Of a stretch of 64,000 nucleotides of DNA, positions 27,591 to 37,505 are shown in pieces. The stretch's first letter is position 1, and the number at the start of each line of letters is the position of its first letter. The translations under genes and the position numbers were made by a program. The notes beneath the pieces were generated by a model. The model saw only the letters and a list, made by a program, of their open reading frames with translations, was not told the DNA's origin and searched no databases. Source of the stretch: Paenibacillus sp. 1781tsa1 (GTDB lineage Bacteria; Bacillota; Bacilli; Paenibacillales; Paenibacillaceae). The stretch covers positions 1,364,001-1,428,000 of the forward strand of contig NZ_JAMYWY010000001.1 of the NCBI RefSeq assembly GCF_024159265.1. Reading direction: 5' to 3'.

Positions 27591-28568
27591 TTGGATAAGT
27601 TGAAGACGGTGCAAAAGTTCAAAAGGAAACGTTGGGCATTACCCGCATTGCTTGTCGTAGTGTTGTTGCTTGCAGGTCAATCACGGGCTTTTGCGGCATT
27701 TTGGAATCTGACCGGAGATATCGCTGTTCATGATCCATCGATTATCAAAGAGGGCAGCTCCTGGTACACCTTCTCAACAGGTCCGGGCATTCAGGTATTG
27801 AAATCGGATAACGGATCGTCCTGGTATCGGGTTCCACAAATCTTCTTAAGTAAGCCATCCTGGTGGGCTTCTGCCGTTCCGGGACAGAGCGGATTGGATG
27901 TATGGGCACCGGACGTAGAGCAGTATAACGGAAAAGTGTGGCTCTATTATTCAATCTCCACCTTTGGTTCTAATCGGTCTGCGATAGGTCTTGCATCCGC
28001 GAACAGTATCGGTGCAGGGCAGTGGAAGGACGAAGGGTTGGTGCTTCAGACAACGACCGCCAATAATTATAATGCTATTGATCCGAATCTGGTCATTGAT
28101 GCTTCAGGCAATCCATGGCTGGCCTTCGGTTCTTTCTGGAGCGGTCTGAAGATTGTCAAGCTGGACAAAAATACGATGAAACCGACGGGCAGCATAACTT
28201 CCATTGCTGCGCGCCCGAACAACGGAGGTGCTATTGAAGGCCCAAGTGTTGTATATCGTGGCGGCTATTATTACCTGTTTGCTTCCATCGATTCTTGCTG
28301 CCAAGGAGTGAACAGCACATACAAAATGGTCTATGGACGTTCGACCAGCATAACAGGCCCTTATGTGGACAAAAACGGAGTCAATATGCTGAATGGTGGC
28401 GGTACGATATTGGATACAGGCAATGTGAAATGGAAAGGTCCAGGTGGTCAGGACGTGTACAATGGCAATGTCATAGCACGACACGCCTATGATGCAGAGG
28501 ATAATGGCAATCCGAAATTGTTGATAAATGACTTGCTTTGGGATGCGAATGGGTGGCCCATGTACTGA
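27591..28568 (+). CDS. abnA: Secreted endo-1,5-alpha-L-arabinanase, GH43
   Basis: 325 residues from the TTG at 27591 (AAGGTGGAG 8 bases upstream; a GTG at 27579 lacks correct spacing). A signal peptide with basic start and hydrophobic core (RKRWALPALLVVVLLLAGQSRAFA) precedes a single GH43 propeller. Conserved acids are Asp in IAVHDPSII, Asp in NAIDPNLVI and Glu in AIEGPSVVY. Length and motifs match secreted endo-arabinanases that cut the alpha-1,5 backbone of pectin arabinan outside the cell, feeding the importer encoded just downstream. Confidence 0.9.
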   Translation: MDKLKTVQKFKRKRWALPALLVVVLLLAGQSRAFAAFWNLTGDIAVHDPSIIKEGSSWYTFSTGPGIQVLKSDNGSSWYRVPQIFLSKPSWWASAVPGQSGLDVWAPDVEQYNGKVWLYYSISTFGSNRSAIGLASANSIGAGQWKDEGLVLQTTTANNYNAIDPNLVIDASGNPWLAFGSFWSGLKIVKLDKNTMKPTGSITSIAARPNNGGAIEGPSVVYRGGYYYLFASIDSCCQGVNSTYKMVYGRSTSITGPYVDKNGVNMLNGGGTILDTGNVKWKGPGGQDVYNGNVIARHAYDAEDNGNPKLLINDLLWDANGWPMY

Positions 28569-28605
28569 TTTGTTTTAGATAAACATAAATTGTTTTACAA
28601 AAGTA

Positions 28606-28633
28606 TTGACTAAAGTGATCTGGATTTGATAAA
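28606..28633 (+). promoter_or_regulatory. Candidate promoter of the arabinan importer operon
   Basis: TTGACT (28606-28611), then GATAAA at 28628-28633 with a 16-bp spacer, ~70 bp upstream of the binding-protein start. Confidence 0.45.
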
Positions 28634-28700
28634 TTTAACAACAGAAATCTTATTTCATCCAATTGAATACGGTTACAAATCCAGATCAGGAGGGGTTCAG

Positions 28701-30044
28701 ATGGTAAAGAAAAAGAATTGGGTCACATTTATGCTTCTAATGCTGGTGAGTGCACTGGTACTTGCAGGCTGCGGAGGAGGAAGTAGCGGTTCAAGTGGGG
28801 ACAAGGAGTTAACGTTCATGTTCCGCGGCGGTACGGACGAGCAGAAAGCATACCAAGCGGTGGTCAAGAAATTCGAAGAAGATCATCCGGGTGTGAAAGT
28901 CAAAATCATTGTAACGGCTGCGGATCAATATGCAACCAAGCTGAGAGCGGCAATTACAGGCAACAGCTTGCCTGATGTATTCTACATCAATCCGGGCGAT
29001 GTGAAAGCGTATGTGAACAGTAATGTACTGATGAATCTTACACCGTATGTTGAAAATAACCCGGATGTTGATCTTGATAATATCTGGAAATACGGCGTGG
29101 ACTTGTACCGTTATGATGGACAAATGTCAGGGCAAGGTGACATCTACGGTATGCCGAAGGATCTGGGGCCATTTGCACTGGGCTACAACAAAACGTTGTT
29201 TGAAAAAGAGGGCATTCCATTCCCTGACAAGGATAAACCATATACATGGGAAGAGTTCATTAAAGTAAACCAGCAAGCAACCAAGGATACCAATGGGGAC
29301 GGTAAACCCGATGTGTACGGTACCGGATTCAACGTACAGTGGGCACTGCAATCCTTTGTATGGAGCAATGGCGGCGATTGGCTGGATGAGAGCAAAACTA
29401 AGGTAACGATTGATGATCCGAAATTCGCGGAAGCACTGCAATTCTTCGCGGATATGCAAAACAAATACAAAATCACACCTTCCATTGAGGAAGCGCAAAC
29501 ATTGGATACGTACCAACGCTGGATGAAAGGTGAGATGGCTTTCTTCCCTGTTGGACCATGGGATATGAGTACATTTGAGAAACTGCCTTTCGAATATGAT
29601 TTGCTGCCTTTCCCTGCGGGATCTACTGGCAAATCAGCAACGTGGATTGGATCTCTGGGAATCGGGGTATCCGCGAAAACGAAACATCCGGAAGAAGCTG
29701 CTGCATTGGTAAATTACCTTACAGCTTCCAAGGAAGGCATGCAGCAACTGGTGGATGCCAAGGTACAGATTCCAAACTTGCTTGATATGGCAGACGAGTG
29801 GGCCAAAGATACATCCACGAAACCAGCCAACAAACAGGAATTCATTGATATCGTTGAGGATTACGGCCGGGCTCTCCCAGGTAACTACACGTACAATGCG
29901 GAATGGTATGATCTGTTCTTCACCGACATTCAGCCGGTATTGGACGGCAAGATTACAGCCGCGGACTATGTGAAGCAGCAACAACCGAAAATGCAAAAAC
30001 TGCTCGACAAAGCAGTTGAACAGGAAAAGAAATCGCAGAAATAG
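28701..30044 (+). CDS. Lipoprotein sugar-binding protein, arabino-oligosaccharide type
   Basis: 447 residues from the ATG at 28701, which has CAGGAGGGG 7 bases upstream. Lipobox VLAGCG with the modified Cys at ~24. The mature protein is a CUT1 solute-binding protein of MalE/AraN size ([33 protein letters not shown]...). Placed between the secreted arabinanase and permeases, it most likely binds arabino-oligosaccharides, as AraN does in B. subtilis; specificity is inferred from context. Confidence 0.92.
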   Translation: MVKKKNWVTFMLLMLVSALVLAGCGGGSSGSSGDKELTFMFRGGTDEQKAYQAVVKKFEEDHPGVKVKIIVTAADQYATKLRAAITGNSLPDVFYINPGDVKAYVNSNVLMNLTPYVENNPDVDLDNIWKYGVDLYRYDGQMSGQGDIYGMPKDLGPFALGYNKTLFEKEGIPFPDKDKPYTWEEFIKVNQQATKDTNGDGKPDVYGTGFNVQWALQSFVWSNGGDWLDESKTKVTIDDPKFAEALQFFADMQNKYKITPSIEEAQTLDTYQRWMKGEMAFFPVGPWDMSTFEKLPFEYDLLPFPAGSTGKSATWIGSLGIGVSAKTKHPEEAAALVNYLTASKEGMQQLVDAKVQIPNLLDMADEWAKDTSTKPANKQEFIDIVEDYGRALPGNYTYNAEWYDLFFTDIQPVLDGKITAADYVKQQQPKMQKLLDKAVEQEKKSQK

Positions 30045-30200
30045 TAGATAGGAAAGGGTGATGCCGGCAGCCTGCAATCATGCTGCTGGCATCATTCGTA
30101 TTGGAACGTATTGGATTCATACGGGCATGTGGCATTCGTTGATGGGTAAGGTTCAATCGAAAAATGCCACATGCTGATACTAGAAACAGGGGTGAACACC

Positions 30201-31091
30201 GTGATTACGAAATCGAGTTTGTATCGCAAAGAGATGCTGTACGGATATCTGTTTATTTTACCTCCGATTCTTGGATTGCTGATCTTTGTCATGTTCCCGT
30301 TCCTCTACTCCCTATATGGTTCCTTTACGGATTGGGACGGGCTGGGACAGATGAATTTTATTGGTTTGGCGAACTTCAAGGATCTGCTCACGGATGACCT
30401 CTTTTACAAAGCGATGTTTAACACATTTTTCCTGATGCTTGGTATCCCGATTGGTCTGTTGTTGGCGCTATTGCTGGCAATGGGGCTAAATCGTAAAATC
30501 CCGGGCACAACGACATTCCGAGTGATCTATTACATTCCGGTTATTTCCTCCCTCGCTGCCGTGTCCATCATGTGGAACTGGGCGTACAACGGAGATTACG
30601 GTCTGGTGAACCAGTTCCTTGACCTGTTTGGGATTAAAGGTCCTAACTGGCTTGCGAACAAAGACACCGTCAAACCGGCTCTGATTATTATGACGGTGTG
30701 GAAAGGCTTGGGATACACGATGTTATTGTACCTGGCAGCACTGCAAAGTGTATCACGTACATATTACGAGGCGGCAGAGCTGGATGGAGCGAACGGGTTC
30801 CAAATCTTCCGCAATATCACCTGGCCGATGGTGAAGCCGGTTACCTTTTTCCTGATCGTTACGAATATCATTGGCGGTTCTCAGATCTTCACCGAGATGA
30901 ACATTATGACACCTACGGGTGGTCCTGAATATTCTTCGGCATCAATCGTTTTCTACATCTGGCAGAAAGCCTTCAGTAACTTGCAGATGGGTTATGCCTC
31001 AGCGATGGCCATGATTCTGGGTATTTTCATTTTTGTCATTACCCTGGTGCAATTCAAAATGAACGAAAAATCAGCCTATGATGGGGATTGA
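30201..31091 (+). CDS. Sugar ABC transporter permease (AraP-like)
   Basis: 296 residues from the GTG at 30201 (AGGGGTG 7 bases upstream); an ATG at 30171 would add ten residues. Six TM segments and the EAA loop YEAAELDGANGFQIFRNITWP near residue 188. MalF/AraP-type inner-membrane half of the importer. No ATPase gene lies nearby. Confidence 0.92.
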   Translation: MITKSSLYRKEMLYGYLFILPPILGLLIFVMFPFLYSLYGSFTDWDGLGQMNFIGLANFKDLLTDDLFYKAMFNTFFLMLGIPIGLLLALLLAMGLNRKIPGTTTFRVIYYIPVISSLAAVSIMWNWAYNGDYGLVNQFLDLFGIKGPNWLANKDTVKPALIIMTVWKGLGYTMLLYLAALQSVSRTYYEAAELDGANGFQIFRNITWPMVKPVTFFLIVTNIIGGSQIFTEMNIMTPTGGPEYSSASIVFYIWQKAFSNLQMGYASAMAMILGIFIFVITLVQFKMNEKSAYDGD

Positions 31092-31117
31092 TTGTCAAGG
31101 AAAGGAGTGAACCGGAG

Positions 31118-31960
31118 ATGTCTTACAGTCAAAAGAGGAAATTAACAAACTCGATCATTTTTATCGTACTCGCGATTGGGGCGATTGCGATGATTGCACC
31201 ACTGATCTGGATGTTGTCCACGTCATTGAAGGAGAAGCAGGATGTGTTCGCGCTTCCGCCTGTCTGGATACCTGAAGTATTCCAATTTGGAAAGTACAAA
31301 GAAATCTGGGAAGCAGGACCGCTGCTCAGCGGGATCAAAAACAGCCTTATCGTTGCGGTGAGTGTAACGGTGGTGGGTACGTTTACGTCCAGTATCGCTG
31401 CATTTGCTTTTGCCAAATTAAGATTCCCGCACAAAAACAAACTGTTTCTCGCGTTGCTGGCATCCATGATGATTCCTTATCCGACCGTCATGATCCCGCA
31501 ATTCATCATGTTTGCAAAGCTTGGTTGGGTGGATACGCTGTTGCCACTGATCGTTCCTGGCCTGTTTGGTAACGTCATCATGATCTTCTTCCTGCGCCAA
31601 TACCTGCTTAGTGTACCTGATGCCATTATCGAAGCAGCCAAAATCGATGGAAGTTCCTATTTCCGGCTGTACTCCAGCATTACGTTTCCACTGATCAAAC
31701 CGGCGATTGCTGCACAGTTAATTCTCTGGTTCATGGGCATCTGGAATGATTATCTGGCACCAATTATCTATCTGAATTCACCGGAGAAGCAGACGTTACA
31801 GCTCGTTATCGCAAACTTTAATGCCACGTATGCGATTCAAACCGATTACCCGCTCATTATGGCGGCATCGATTGTAGCCCTGTTACCGGTATTGATCATC
31901 TTCCTGATCTTCCAAAAACAGATTATTGAATCGGTTGCCATCTCGGGAGTGAAGGGATGA
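31118..31960 (+). CDS. Sugar ABC transporter permease (AraQ-like)
   Basis: 280 residues from the ATG at 31118, with AAAGGAG and CGGAG upstream. Six TM segments, EAA loop IEAAKIDGSSYFRLYSSITFP around residue 185. MalG/AraQ-type partner of the preceding permease, 26 bp downstream of it. Its stop overlaps the start of the next gene by ATGA, indicating translational coupling with the lipoprotein arabinanase. Confidence 0.92.
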   Translation: MSYSQKRKLTNSIIFIVLAIGAIAMIAPLIWMLSTSLKEKQDVFALPPVWIPEVFQFGKYKEIWEAGPLLSGIKNSLIVAVSVTVVGTFTSSIAAFAFAKLRFPHKNKLFLALLASMMIPYPTVMIPQFIMFAKLGWVDTLLPLIVPGLFGNVIMIFFLRQYLLSVPDAIIEAAKIDGSSYFRLYSSITFPLIKPAIAAQLILWFMGIWNDYLAPIIYLNSPEKQTLQLVIANFNATYAIQTDYPLIMAASIVALLPVLIIFLIFQKQIIESVAISGVKG

Positions 31961-33438
31961 ACCAGCGGAAGAGATTCCGGGGTTGGACATTTTCGAAGAG
32001 AGGGGTGGTTGCTTCCATGTTGCTGATGATGATTGTTGGAGCTACGGGTTGTTCTGGAGAAGGCGCAGGAGAAACGGTGTCCCGTCCGGTCTTTCCTGAA
32101 GCTCCTCTAGATACGCTGTTGTATGACACCTCCATATTGGATGACGAATCCCGTTGGACAGTAAACAATGCACATGATCCGGCCATTATCAAAACAGATC
32201 AGGGATATTACGTCTATTCCACAGACGTTCGTGTAGCAGGAGAAGCGAAACCCGGCGTCATGGTACGCAAATCAGATGATCTGATTAACTGGACATGGGT
32301 AGGCCAAGCTCTGCCAGGCATTCCGCAAGAAGCGCTGGATTGGACAGGTGCAGTGAACCTGTGGGCACCGGATGTGATTCAGGCTGGTGACACCTATCGG
32401 ATGTACTACTCGGCATCCAGTTTCGGTAGTACCCAGTCGGCCATCGGTCTTCAGACATCGTCATCTCCCGAAGGGCCATGGACAGATGAAGGCCTGGTTG
32501 TGAAAACCCTTGCGAATGAACAGGATAAACTGAATGCCATTGATGCCAATCCCATTGTGGATGCCGAGGGCAATTCGTGGATGGTATATGGTTCGTTTTT
32601 TGATGGCATCTATATTGCCCCACTCGATCCGGATACCGGGAAATTCAAGGACGAGGGTTATGGTACCCGCATTGCTGCACGGGATCGTGCAACCGAAGAG
32701 GGTGCAGTCGAAGGTCCATACATTGTGTATAATCCGGAGTTCAAAAAGTATTATCTGTTCGTCTCCTATGATTCCTTGTTCGAAGATTATAACGTGCGGG
32801 TTGCACGTGCCGATTCAATCACAGGACCGTACACGGACATGAATGGCATGAACATGCTGGATACGGAACATCTGCCTCAATATGAGATCGGCACCAAAAT
32901 TCTGGGGGGTTATCGCTTCACAGAAGGTGAGGGCTGGGTAGCGCCCGGACATAACTCCGTTCTGAAGGACGGAGACGATTATTATATCGTGCATCATGCG
33001 CGGGGTGAGACGGATAAAAACTGGCCATATCTGCATGTACGTAAAATGTTATGGACGAAGGACGGCTGGCCTGTGGTTTCACCTGAACGGTACGCCGGTG
33101 AGATAGCACAGGATATACCGAAGTCCATGATTGCCGGGGAGTGGGAAGGGATGGCACTTGATCCGTCCGTGGACGGGCAGATTCAAGCGGTGCCTTATAC
33201 CCTAACGGGCAACGGTAAAATTCAAAGCGAAAATGGCTCAGGGACCTGGACATTTGATGGCAAACAAACACTGACGTTGAAGTGGAAAGAAAGCCCCTGG
33301 GGCGGAGCTTCCACGGAAGAGCTGAAGCTGCTCCCGTCCTGGGACTGGGAGCGAAGCCAGCCCGCGCTGGTGGTAACAGGCTTCAATGACCACGGCGTAG
33401 CGGTCTGGGGCAAGCAGATCAGCGCTGCGGAGGAATAA
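31957..33438 (+). CDS. Lipoprotein GH43 arabinanase with C-terminal accessory domain
   Basis: 493 residues. A lipobox VGATGC puts the protein on the outer face of the membrane. The GH43 propeller (~60-385) has Asp in NAHDPAIIK, Asp in NAIDANPIV and Glu in AVEGPYIVY; the C-terminal ~100 residues (MIAGEWEGMALDPSVDGQIQAVPYTLTGNGKIQ...) resemble the beta-barrel of Abn2-type two-domain arabinanases. Starting within the permease stop (ATGA), it probably trims arabino-oligosaccharides beside the importer. Its stop codon lies 19 bp before a large tandem repeat array. Confidence 0.9.
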   Translation: MNQRKRFRGWTFSKRGVVASMLLMMIVGATGCSGEGAGETVSRPVFPEAPLDTLLYDTSILDDESRWTVNNAHDPAIIKTDQGYYVYSTDVRVAGEAKPGVMVRKSDDLINWTWVGQALPGIPQEALDWTGAVNLWAPDVIQAGDTYRMYYSASSFGSTQSAIGLQTSSSPEGPWTDEGLVVKTLANEQDKLNAIDANPIVDAEGNSWMVYGSFFDGIYIAPLDPDTGKFKDEGYGTRIAARDRATEEGAVEGPYIVYNPEFKKYYLFVSYDSLFEDYNVRVARADSITGPYTDMNGMNMLDTEHLPQYEIGTKILGGYRFTEGEGWVAPGHNSVLKDGDDYYIVHHARGETDKNWPYLHVRKMLWTKDGWPVVSPERYAGEIAQDIPKSMIAGEWEGMALDPSVDGQIQAVPYTLTGNGKIQSENGSGTWTFDGKQTLTLKWKESPWGGASTEELKLLPSWDWERSQPALVVTGFNDHGVAVWGKQISAAEE

Positions 33439-33456
33439 GGGGAGCGAATAGCGAAC

Positions 33457-34705
33457 GCGAAAAGAGCCGAGCTGCTGAACCAAAGGTGCACAAGCAGTGA
33501 GGGGGAGGAAGGAGCCGCAGAAGCGAGTTTGGCATCCGATTTCAACCGCCAGGAGCGGTGGAAGAAGAAATCGGAGGACAAGAGAGCACCAAGGCCCTGC
33601 CACCTCCGAACGTCCACTGTGTGTGCCAAAGCTTTCTTGTTAAGGTGCGTTAACGCCAAGGTATTACTGCCTTTAGACACTCAAGAATTATCTGTACTGG
33701 CCTATAGCTTTGCGGCCAGCCCTGCATTAAGACAGGGAGAGTTGACCTTGCGAAGCGGTCAAACCCATTAGATCGAGCCAATATAAGGCTCGAAGTGAGG
33801 TTGTGTAACTCAGCGAGGGCGAAAAGAGCCGAGCTGCTGAACCAAAGGTGCACAAGCAGTGAGGGGGAGGAAGGAGCCGCAGGAGCGAGTTTGGCATCCG
33901 ATTTCAACCGCCAGGAGCGGTGGGAAAAGAAATCGGAGGACAAGAGAGCACCAAGGCCCTGCCGCCCCCGAACGCCCGCTGTGTGTGCCAAAGCTTTCTT
34001 GTTAAGGTGCGTTAACGCCAAGGTATTACTGCCTTTAGACACTCAAGAATTATCTGTACTGGCCTATAGCTTTGCGGCCAGCCCTGCATTAAGACAGGGA
34101 GAGTTGACCTTGCGAAGCGGTCAAACCCATTAGATCGAGCCAATATAAGGCTCGAAGTGAGGTTGTGTAACTCAGCGAGGGCGAAAAGAGCCGAGCTGCT
34201 GAACAAAAGGTGCACAAGCAGTGAGGGGGAGGAAGGAGCCGCAGGAGCGAGTTTGGCATCCGATTTCAACCGCCAGGAGCGGTGGAAGAAGAAATCGGAG
34301 GATAAGAGAGCACCAAGGCCCTGCCGCCCCCGAACGCCCGCTGTGTGTGCCAAAGCTTTCTTGTTAAGGGGCGTTAACGCCAAGGTATTACTACCTTTAG
34401 ACACTCAAGATCCATCTGTACTGGCCTATAGCTCTGCGGCCAGCTCTGTATACATGGGGAGAGTTGACCTTGCGAAGCGGTCAAACCCATTAGATCGAGC
34501 CAATATAAGGCTCGAAGTGAGGTTGTGTAACTCAGCGAGGGCGAAAAGAGCCGAGCTGCTGAACAAAAGGTGCACAAGCAGTGAGGGGGAGGAAGGAGCC
34601 GCAGGAGCGAGTTTGGCATCCGATTTCAACCGCCAGGAGCGGTGGGAAAAGAAATCGGAGGACAAGAGAGCACCAAGGCCCTACCACCCCCGAACGTCCG
34701 CTGTG
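33457..34705. repeat. Tandem array of 362-bp hairpin-rich units (3 full units plus a 165-bp part unit)
   Basis: Units begin with GCGAAAAGAGCCGAGCTG at 33457, 33819, 34181 and 34541 (periods 362, 362, 360). The fourth stops after ~165 bp, so the layout is M1-M2-M1-M2-M1-M2-M1. M1 contains TCCGATTTC...GAAATCGGA enclosing CCGC...GCGG. M2 contains the palindrome GCGTTAACGC, TGGCC...GGCCA, CCCTG...CAGGG, TTGACC...GGTCAA and CGAGCC...GGCTCG. Units are nearly identical. 362 is not a multiple of three, so no shared frame runs through it. It fills the whole gap between two GH43 genes of one apparent operon. Confidence 0.93.
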
Positions 34706-34791
34706 CACTCAAATAGCTCTTCTCTTTTCTGCATCGCACACACATCCCCAACTTCGAGCCATCACACACATTTTGAAAGGGGAGCATTCCC

Positions 34792-35772
34792 ATGACTGAT
34801 TCTATTACCTTTACTAATCCCATTCTGGAGCAGCGCGCTGATCCGTGGGTATACCGTCATACAGACGGTTACTATTATTTTTCCGCTTCCGTGCCAGCCT
34901 TCGATCGGATTGAGATTCGGCGAGCAGAGACTATAGAAGAGTTAAGAGATGCTGAGCCGGTAACGGCTTGGACCAAGCGTGACACGGGGCCGATGAGTGC
35001 TAACATCTGGGCACCGGAGATTCATTTTATCGATGGCAAATGGTACATACATTATGCTGCGGCTCACACCAGTGAGACCAACGAAGGCCTGTTCGATCAC
35101 CGGATGTATGTTCTGGAAAACGATTCCGCGAATCCACTCGAAGGAGAGTGGGTAGAAAAGGGCCAGATTTACACACGGTGGGAATCATTCGCACTGGATG
35201 CAACGACCTTTGAACATAAGGGAATCCGCTATCTGGTGTGGGCACAGAAAGATCCCGATATTGTTGGTAACTCGAACCTGTACATTGCCGAAATGGAAAA
35301 CCCGTGGACGCTACGCGGCGAACAGGTCATGATCTCTACACCGGAGTATGATTGGGAAATCATCGGCTTTAAAGTGAACGAAGGCCCAGCGGTGATGCAT
35401 CGCAATGGACGGTTATTCATTGGGTACTCGGCGAGCGCGACCGATTACAATTATTGTATGGGGTTGCTCACCGCAGATGAAGATGCTAACCTGCTTGATC
35501 CGGCGAGTTGGGTGAAGTCACCCAAGCCGGTGTTCCAGACCTGTGAAGCGAACGGACAGTATGGTCCGGGCCATAACAGCTTTACGGTGTCACCGGATGG
35601 CAAGACGGATATCTTGATCTATCATGCACGTAATTACAAAGATATCGAGGGTGATCCCTTATACGATCCGAACCGCCATGCCAGAGCTCAAGTGATTCAT
35701 TGGCGTGAAGATGGCACGCCTGATTTTGGTGTTCCCGTGCCAGATGGAAAAGCAGTAGCAGAAACGAAATAA
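34792..35772 (+). CDS. GH43 exo-alpha-L-arabinofuranosidase/arabinanase, intracellular
   Basis: 326 residues, no signal peptide, a single GH43 propeller. Conserved acids are Asp in QRADPWVYR, Asp in ALDATTFEH and Glu in NEGPAVMHRNG. Length and motifs resemble the exo-acting GH43 group that releases arabinose from alpha-1,5-arabino-oligosaccharides. It has AAAGGGGAG 9 bases upstream. It would complete arabinan breakdown inside the cell, before GH51-type enzymes. It lies 86 bp after the repeat array. Confidence 0.88.
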   Translation: MTDSITFTNPILEQRADPWVYRHTDGYYYFSASVPAFDRIEIRRAETIEELRDAEPVTAWTKRDTGPMSANIWAPEIHFIDGKWYIHYAAAHTSETNEGLFDHRMYVLENDSANPLEGEWVEKGQIYTRWESFALDATTFEHKGIRYLVWAQKDPDIVGNSNLYIAEMENPWTLRGEQVMISTPEYDWEIIGFKVNEGPAVMHRNGRLFIGYSASATDYNYCMGLLTADEDANLLDPASWVKSPKPVFQTCEANGQYGPGHNSFTVSPDGKTDILIYHARNYKDIEGDPLYDPNRHARAQVIHWREDGTPDFGVPVPDGKAVAETK

Positions 35773-35796
35773 GATGTAGTATGTCTTTTCAATACG

Positions 35797-35838
35797 AGAG
35801 CCCTTGGTTAGCGAGTGATGCTGATTAAGGGCTCTTTT
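35797..35838 (+). terminator. Terminator of the arabinan locus
   Basis: AGAGCCCTT (35797-35805) pairs with AAGGGCTCT (35827-35835) followed by TTTT. Confidence 0.8.
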
Positions 35839-35967
35839 GTATGTAAACGATAGGAAAGAGCATTATGAGTGTCGATAGTTGGATATAAAACAAAGCAACC
35901 ACAACGATGATTTCTGCGTATGAGAAAGATACAGATTACGATGTACAACTTATTAGGAGGATTATAT

Positions 35968-36813
35968 ATGGATTCACGCGAAACCTTGGACCAGGAACTT
36001 GAACAGATTTTGAAATGGGAAAAAGAACAGAAAGACTTGTTTATATGGGATAAAATTGGGCGGTTGCCCTTTGCAATGTTGGATAAAGTGATGCCTAAAG
36101 CGCTAAAACAGAAAATCGGTGATTCCCTTAATGACGTCGGGCAGTATGTCCAGCATGGGGGCAAGTTCCTCGTACAGAAGAAAAAAGTAGCCAAGCTGCT
36201 GCAAGAGGAAGCCGAGAAGTCTGGTTATTCCATGATGGATACGACCCATACTTTAGAACAGGAAGCTGAAACCGAGGGCACAACGAAGATTCATAGTGTG
36301 GAAAAGTTGCCGCTTCAGGTGCTGGACCAGGTGGCTGATAACATTACCGAGAGCCGAACCAAATTTGCTGCGGCGCAGGGAGCAGCTACAGGGTTTGGTG
36401 GCATTGTAACTATTGCAGCAGATATTCCCATGGTGATGGGGCTTTCTCTGAAAGTACTGCAAGAGATGGCACTATGTTACGGCTATGATCCAGATGAACC
36501 GCTGGAGCGTATATTTATCGTCAAATGTCTGCAATTCTCTTCCGCCGATATTGTAGGCAAGAAAGCGATCATTGAAGAACTGGCCGCTTACGACGATCCG
36601 GACAAGCCTATTGAAGTGGTATCACAGATGCAGGGCTGGCGAGAAGTATTTAACTCCTACAGTGAATCTTTTGGCTGGAAGAAGCTGTTCCAACTCGTGC
36701 CGATTGCTGGCATGGTGTTTGGTTCCGTGAGTAACAAGAATACGATCCGTGATGTAGCTGAAGCAGGTAAAATGCTGTACAAAAAACGTCTGATCCTTCA
36801 GCGCTTGAAGTGA
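35968..36813 (+). CDS. EcsC-family protein
   Basis: 281 residues from the ATG at 35968, preceded by TAGGAGG 8 bases upstream. The central part (LPLQVLDQVADNITESRTKFAAAQGAATGFGGIVTIAADIPMVMGLSLKVLQEMALCYGYD) is the recognisable EcsC-like region with two hydrophobic, possibly membrane-inserting stretches. EcsC proteins are often linked to ABC transporters, but their own role is unclear, and no transporter is adjacent here. It precedes the prolyl-tRNA deacylase gene by 61 bp. Confidence 0.85.
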   Translation: MDSRETLDQELEQILKWEKEQKDLFIWDKIGRLPFAMLDKVMPKALKQKIGDSLNDVGQYVQHGGKFLVQKKKVAKLLQEEAEKSGYSMMDTTHTLEQEAETEGTTKIHSVEKLPLQVLDQVADNITESRTKFAAAQGAATGFGGIVTIAADIPMVMGLSLKVLQEMALCYGYDPDEPLERIFIVKCLQFSSADIVGKKAIIEELAAYDDPDKPIEVVSQMQGWREVFNSYSESFGWKKLFQLVPIAGMVFGSVSNKNTIRDVAEAGKMLYKKRLILQRLK

Positions 36814-36874
36814 TAAATATTAGAGAAGAAGTACTATTACAGAAGAATATTTAATTGAAAGAGATGAATTTGAC

Positions 36875-37363
36875 ATGTTAAACAAACAGGGTTTCTATGA
36901 TCTATTAAATCGCAATAATATCGTTTACGAGAGTGTTGAACATCCCGCAGTATATACGATGGAGGAAATATTCTCTTATCAGATTCCACATACAGAACAT
37001 ATCGTTAAAAATCTGTTTCTGCGTGATGACAAGAAGCGCAACTATTATCTGGTGACGATTGCTGGAACGAAGTCAGTTGATTTGAGAAGTTTAAGCGAGA
37101 AGATACCTAGCCGCAAACTAAGTTTTGCCAGCGAAAAGGATTTATTGGAATGCCTCGGACTGGAAAAAGGGCATGTCAATCCTATGGGGGTTCTCAATAA
37201 TACTCAGCAAAACGTAACCGTCGTCTTTGACAAGGATCTAGTTGGTCAGAAAATCGGAATTCATCCCATGGAAAATACGGCGACGGTATTCCTTGAGTTT
37301 GAAGATGTGAAGGAACTTATTTTAGCTCAAGGTAGTAGCGTTGTCATGTGTGACGTGGAATAG
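36875..37363 (+). CDS. proX: Prolyl-tRNA deacylase ProX/PrdX (YbaK family)
   Basis: 162 residues, a free-standing YbaK-fold editing domain (NNIVYESVEHPAVYTMEEI...HIVKNLFLRDDKKRNYYLVTIAG...HVNPMGVLNNTQQNVTVVFDKDLV...IGIHPMENTATVFLEF). Members hydrolyse Ala or Cys wrongly attached to tRNA-Pro. The ProRS encoded at 47.5 kb appears to have its own inserted editing domain, so this is a second, trans-acting proofreader. The ribosome site (AAAGAGATG) is weak. Confidence 0.88.
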   Translation: MLNKQGFYDLLNRNNIVYESVEHPAVYTMEEIFSYQIPHTEHIVKNLFLRDDKKRNYYLVTIAGTKSVDLRSLSEKIPSRKLSFASEKDLLECLGLEKGHVNPMGVLNNTQQNVTVVFDKDLVGQKIGIHPMENTATVFLEFEDVKELILAQGSSVVMCDVE

Positions 37364-37401
37364 AACGTTTGAAGCTTAATGAGGGGGAAAAACAATTATA
37401 G

Positions 37402-37452
37402 AAAAAGGGTTCCTGCCAGTCTGTGCATACAGAGTCGGCAAGAACCCCTTTT
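37402..37452 (+). terminator. Terminator after proX
   Basis: AAAAAGGGTTCCTGCC pairs with GGCAAGAACCCCTTTT around a ~20-base loop containing a CTGTG...ACAG stem, ending in TTTT. Confidence 0.85.
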
Positions 37453-37505
37453 GTTATGGTTCAAATTTTTTATTCAACTGCAAATGTAGGTGACGAAGTG
37501 ATATC

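Noticed and set aside
34157..34795. A 212-codon frame through the tandem array (SEGEEGAAGASLASDFNRQERW repeated)
   Set aside because: The repeat period is not a multiple of three, so the repeated peptide falls in different frames in other units. Both strands show equally long frames and no ribosome site is present. It is a by-product of the repeat.
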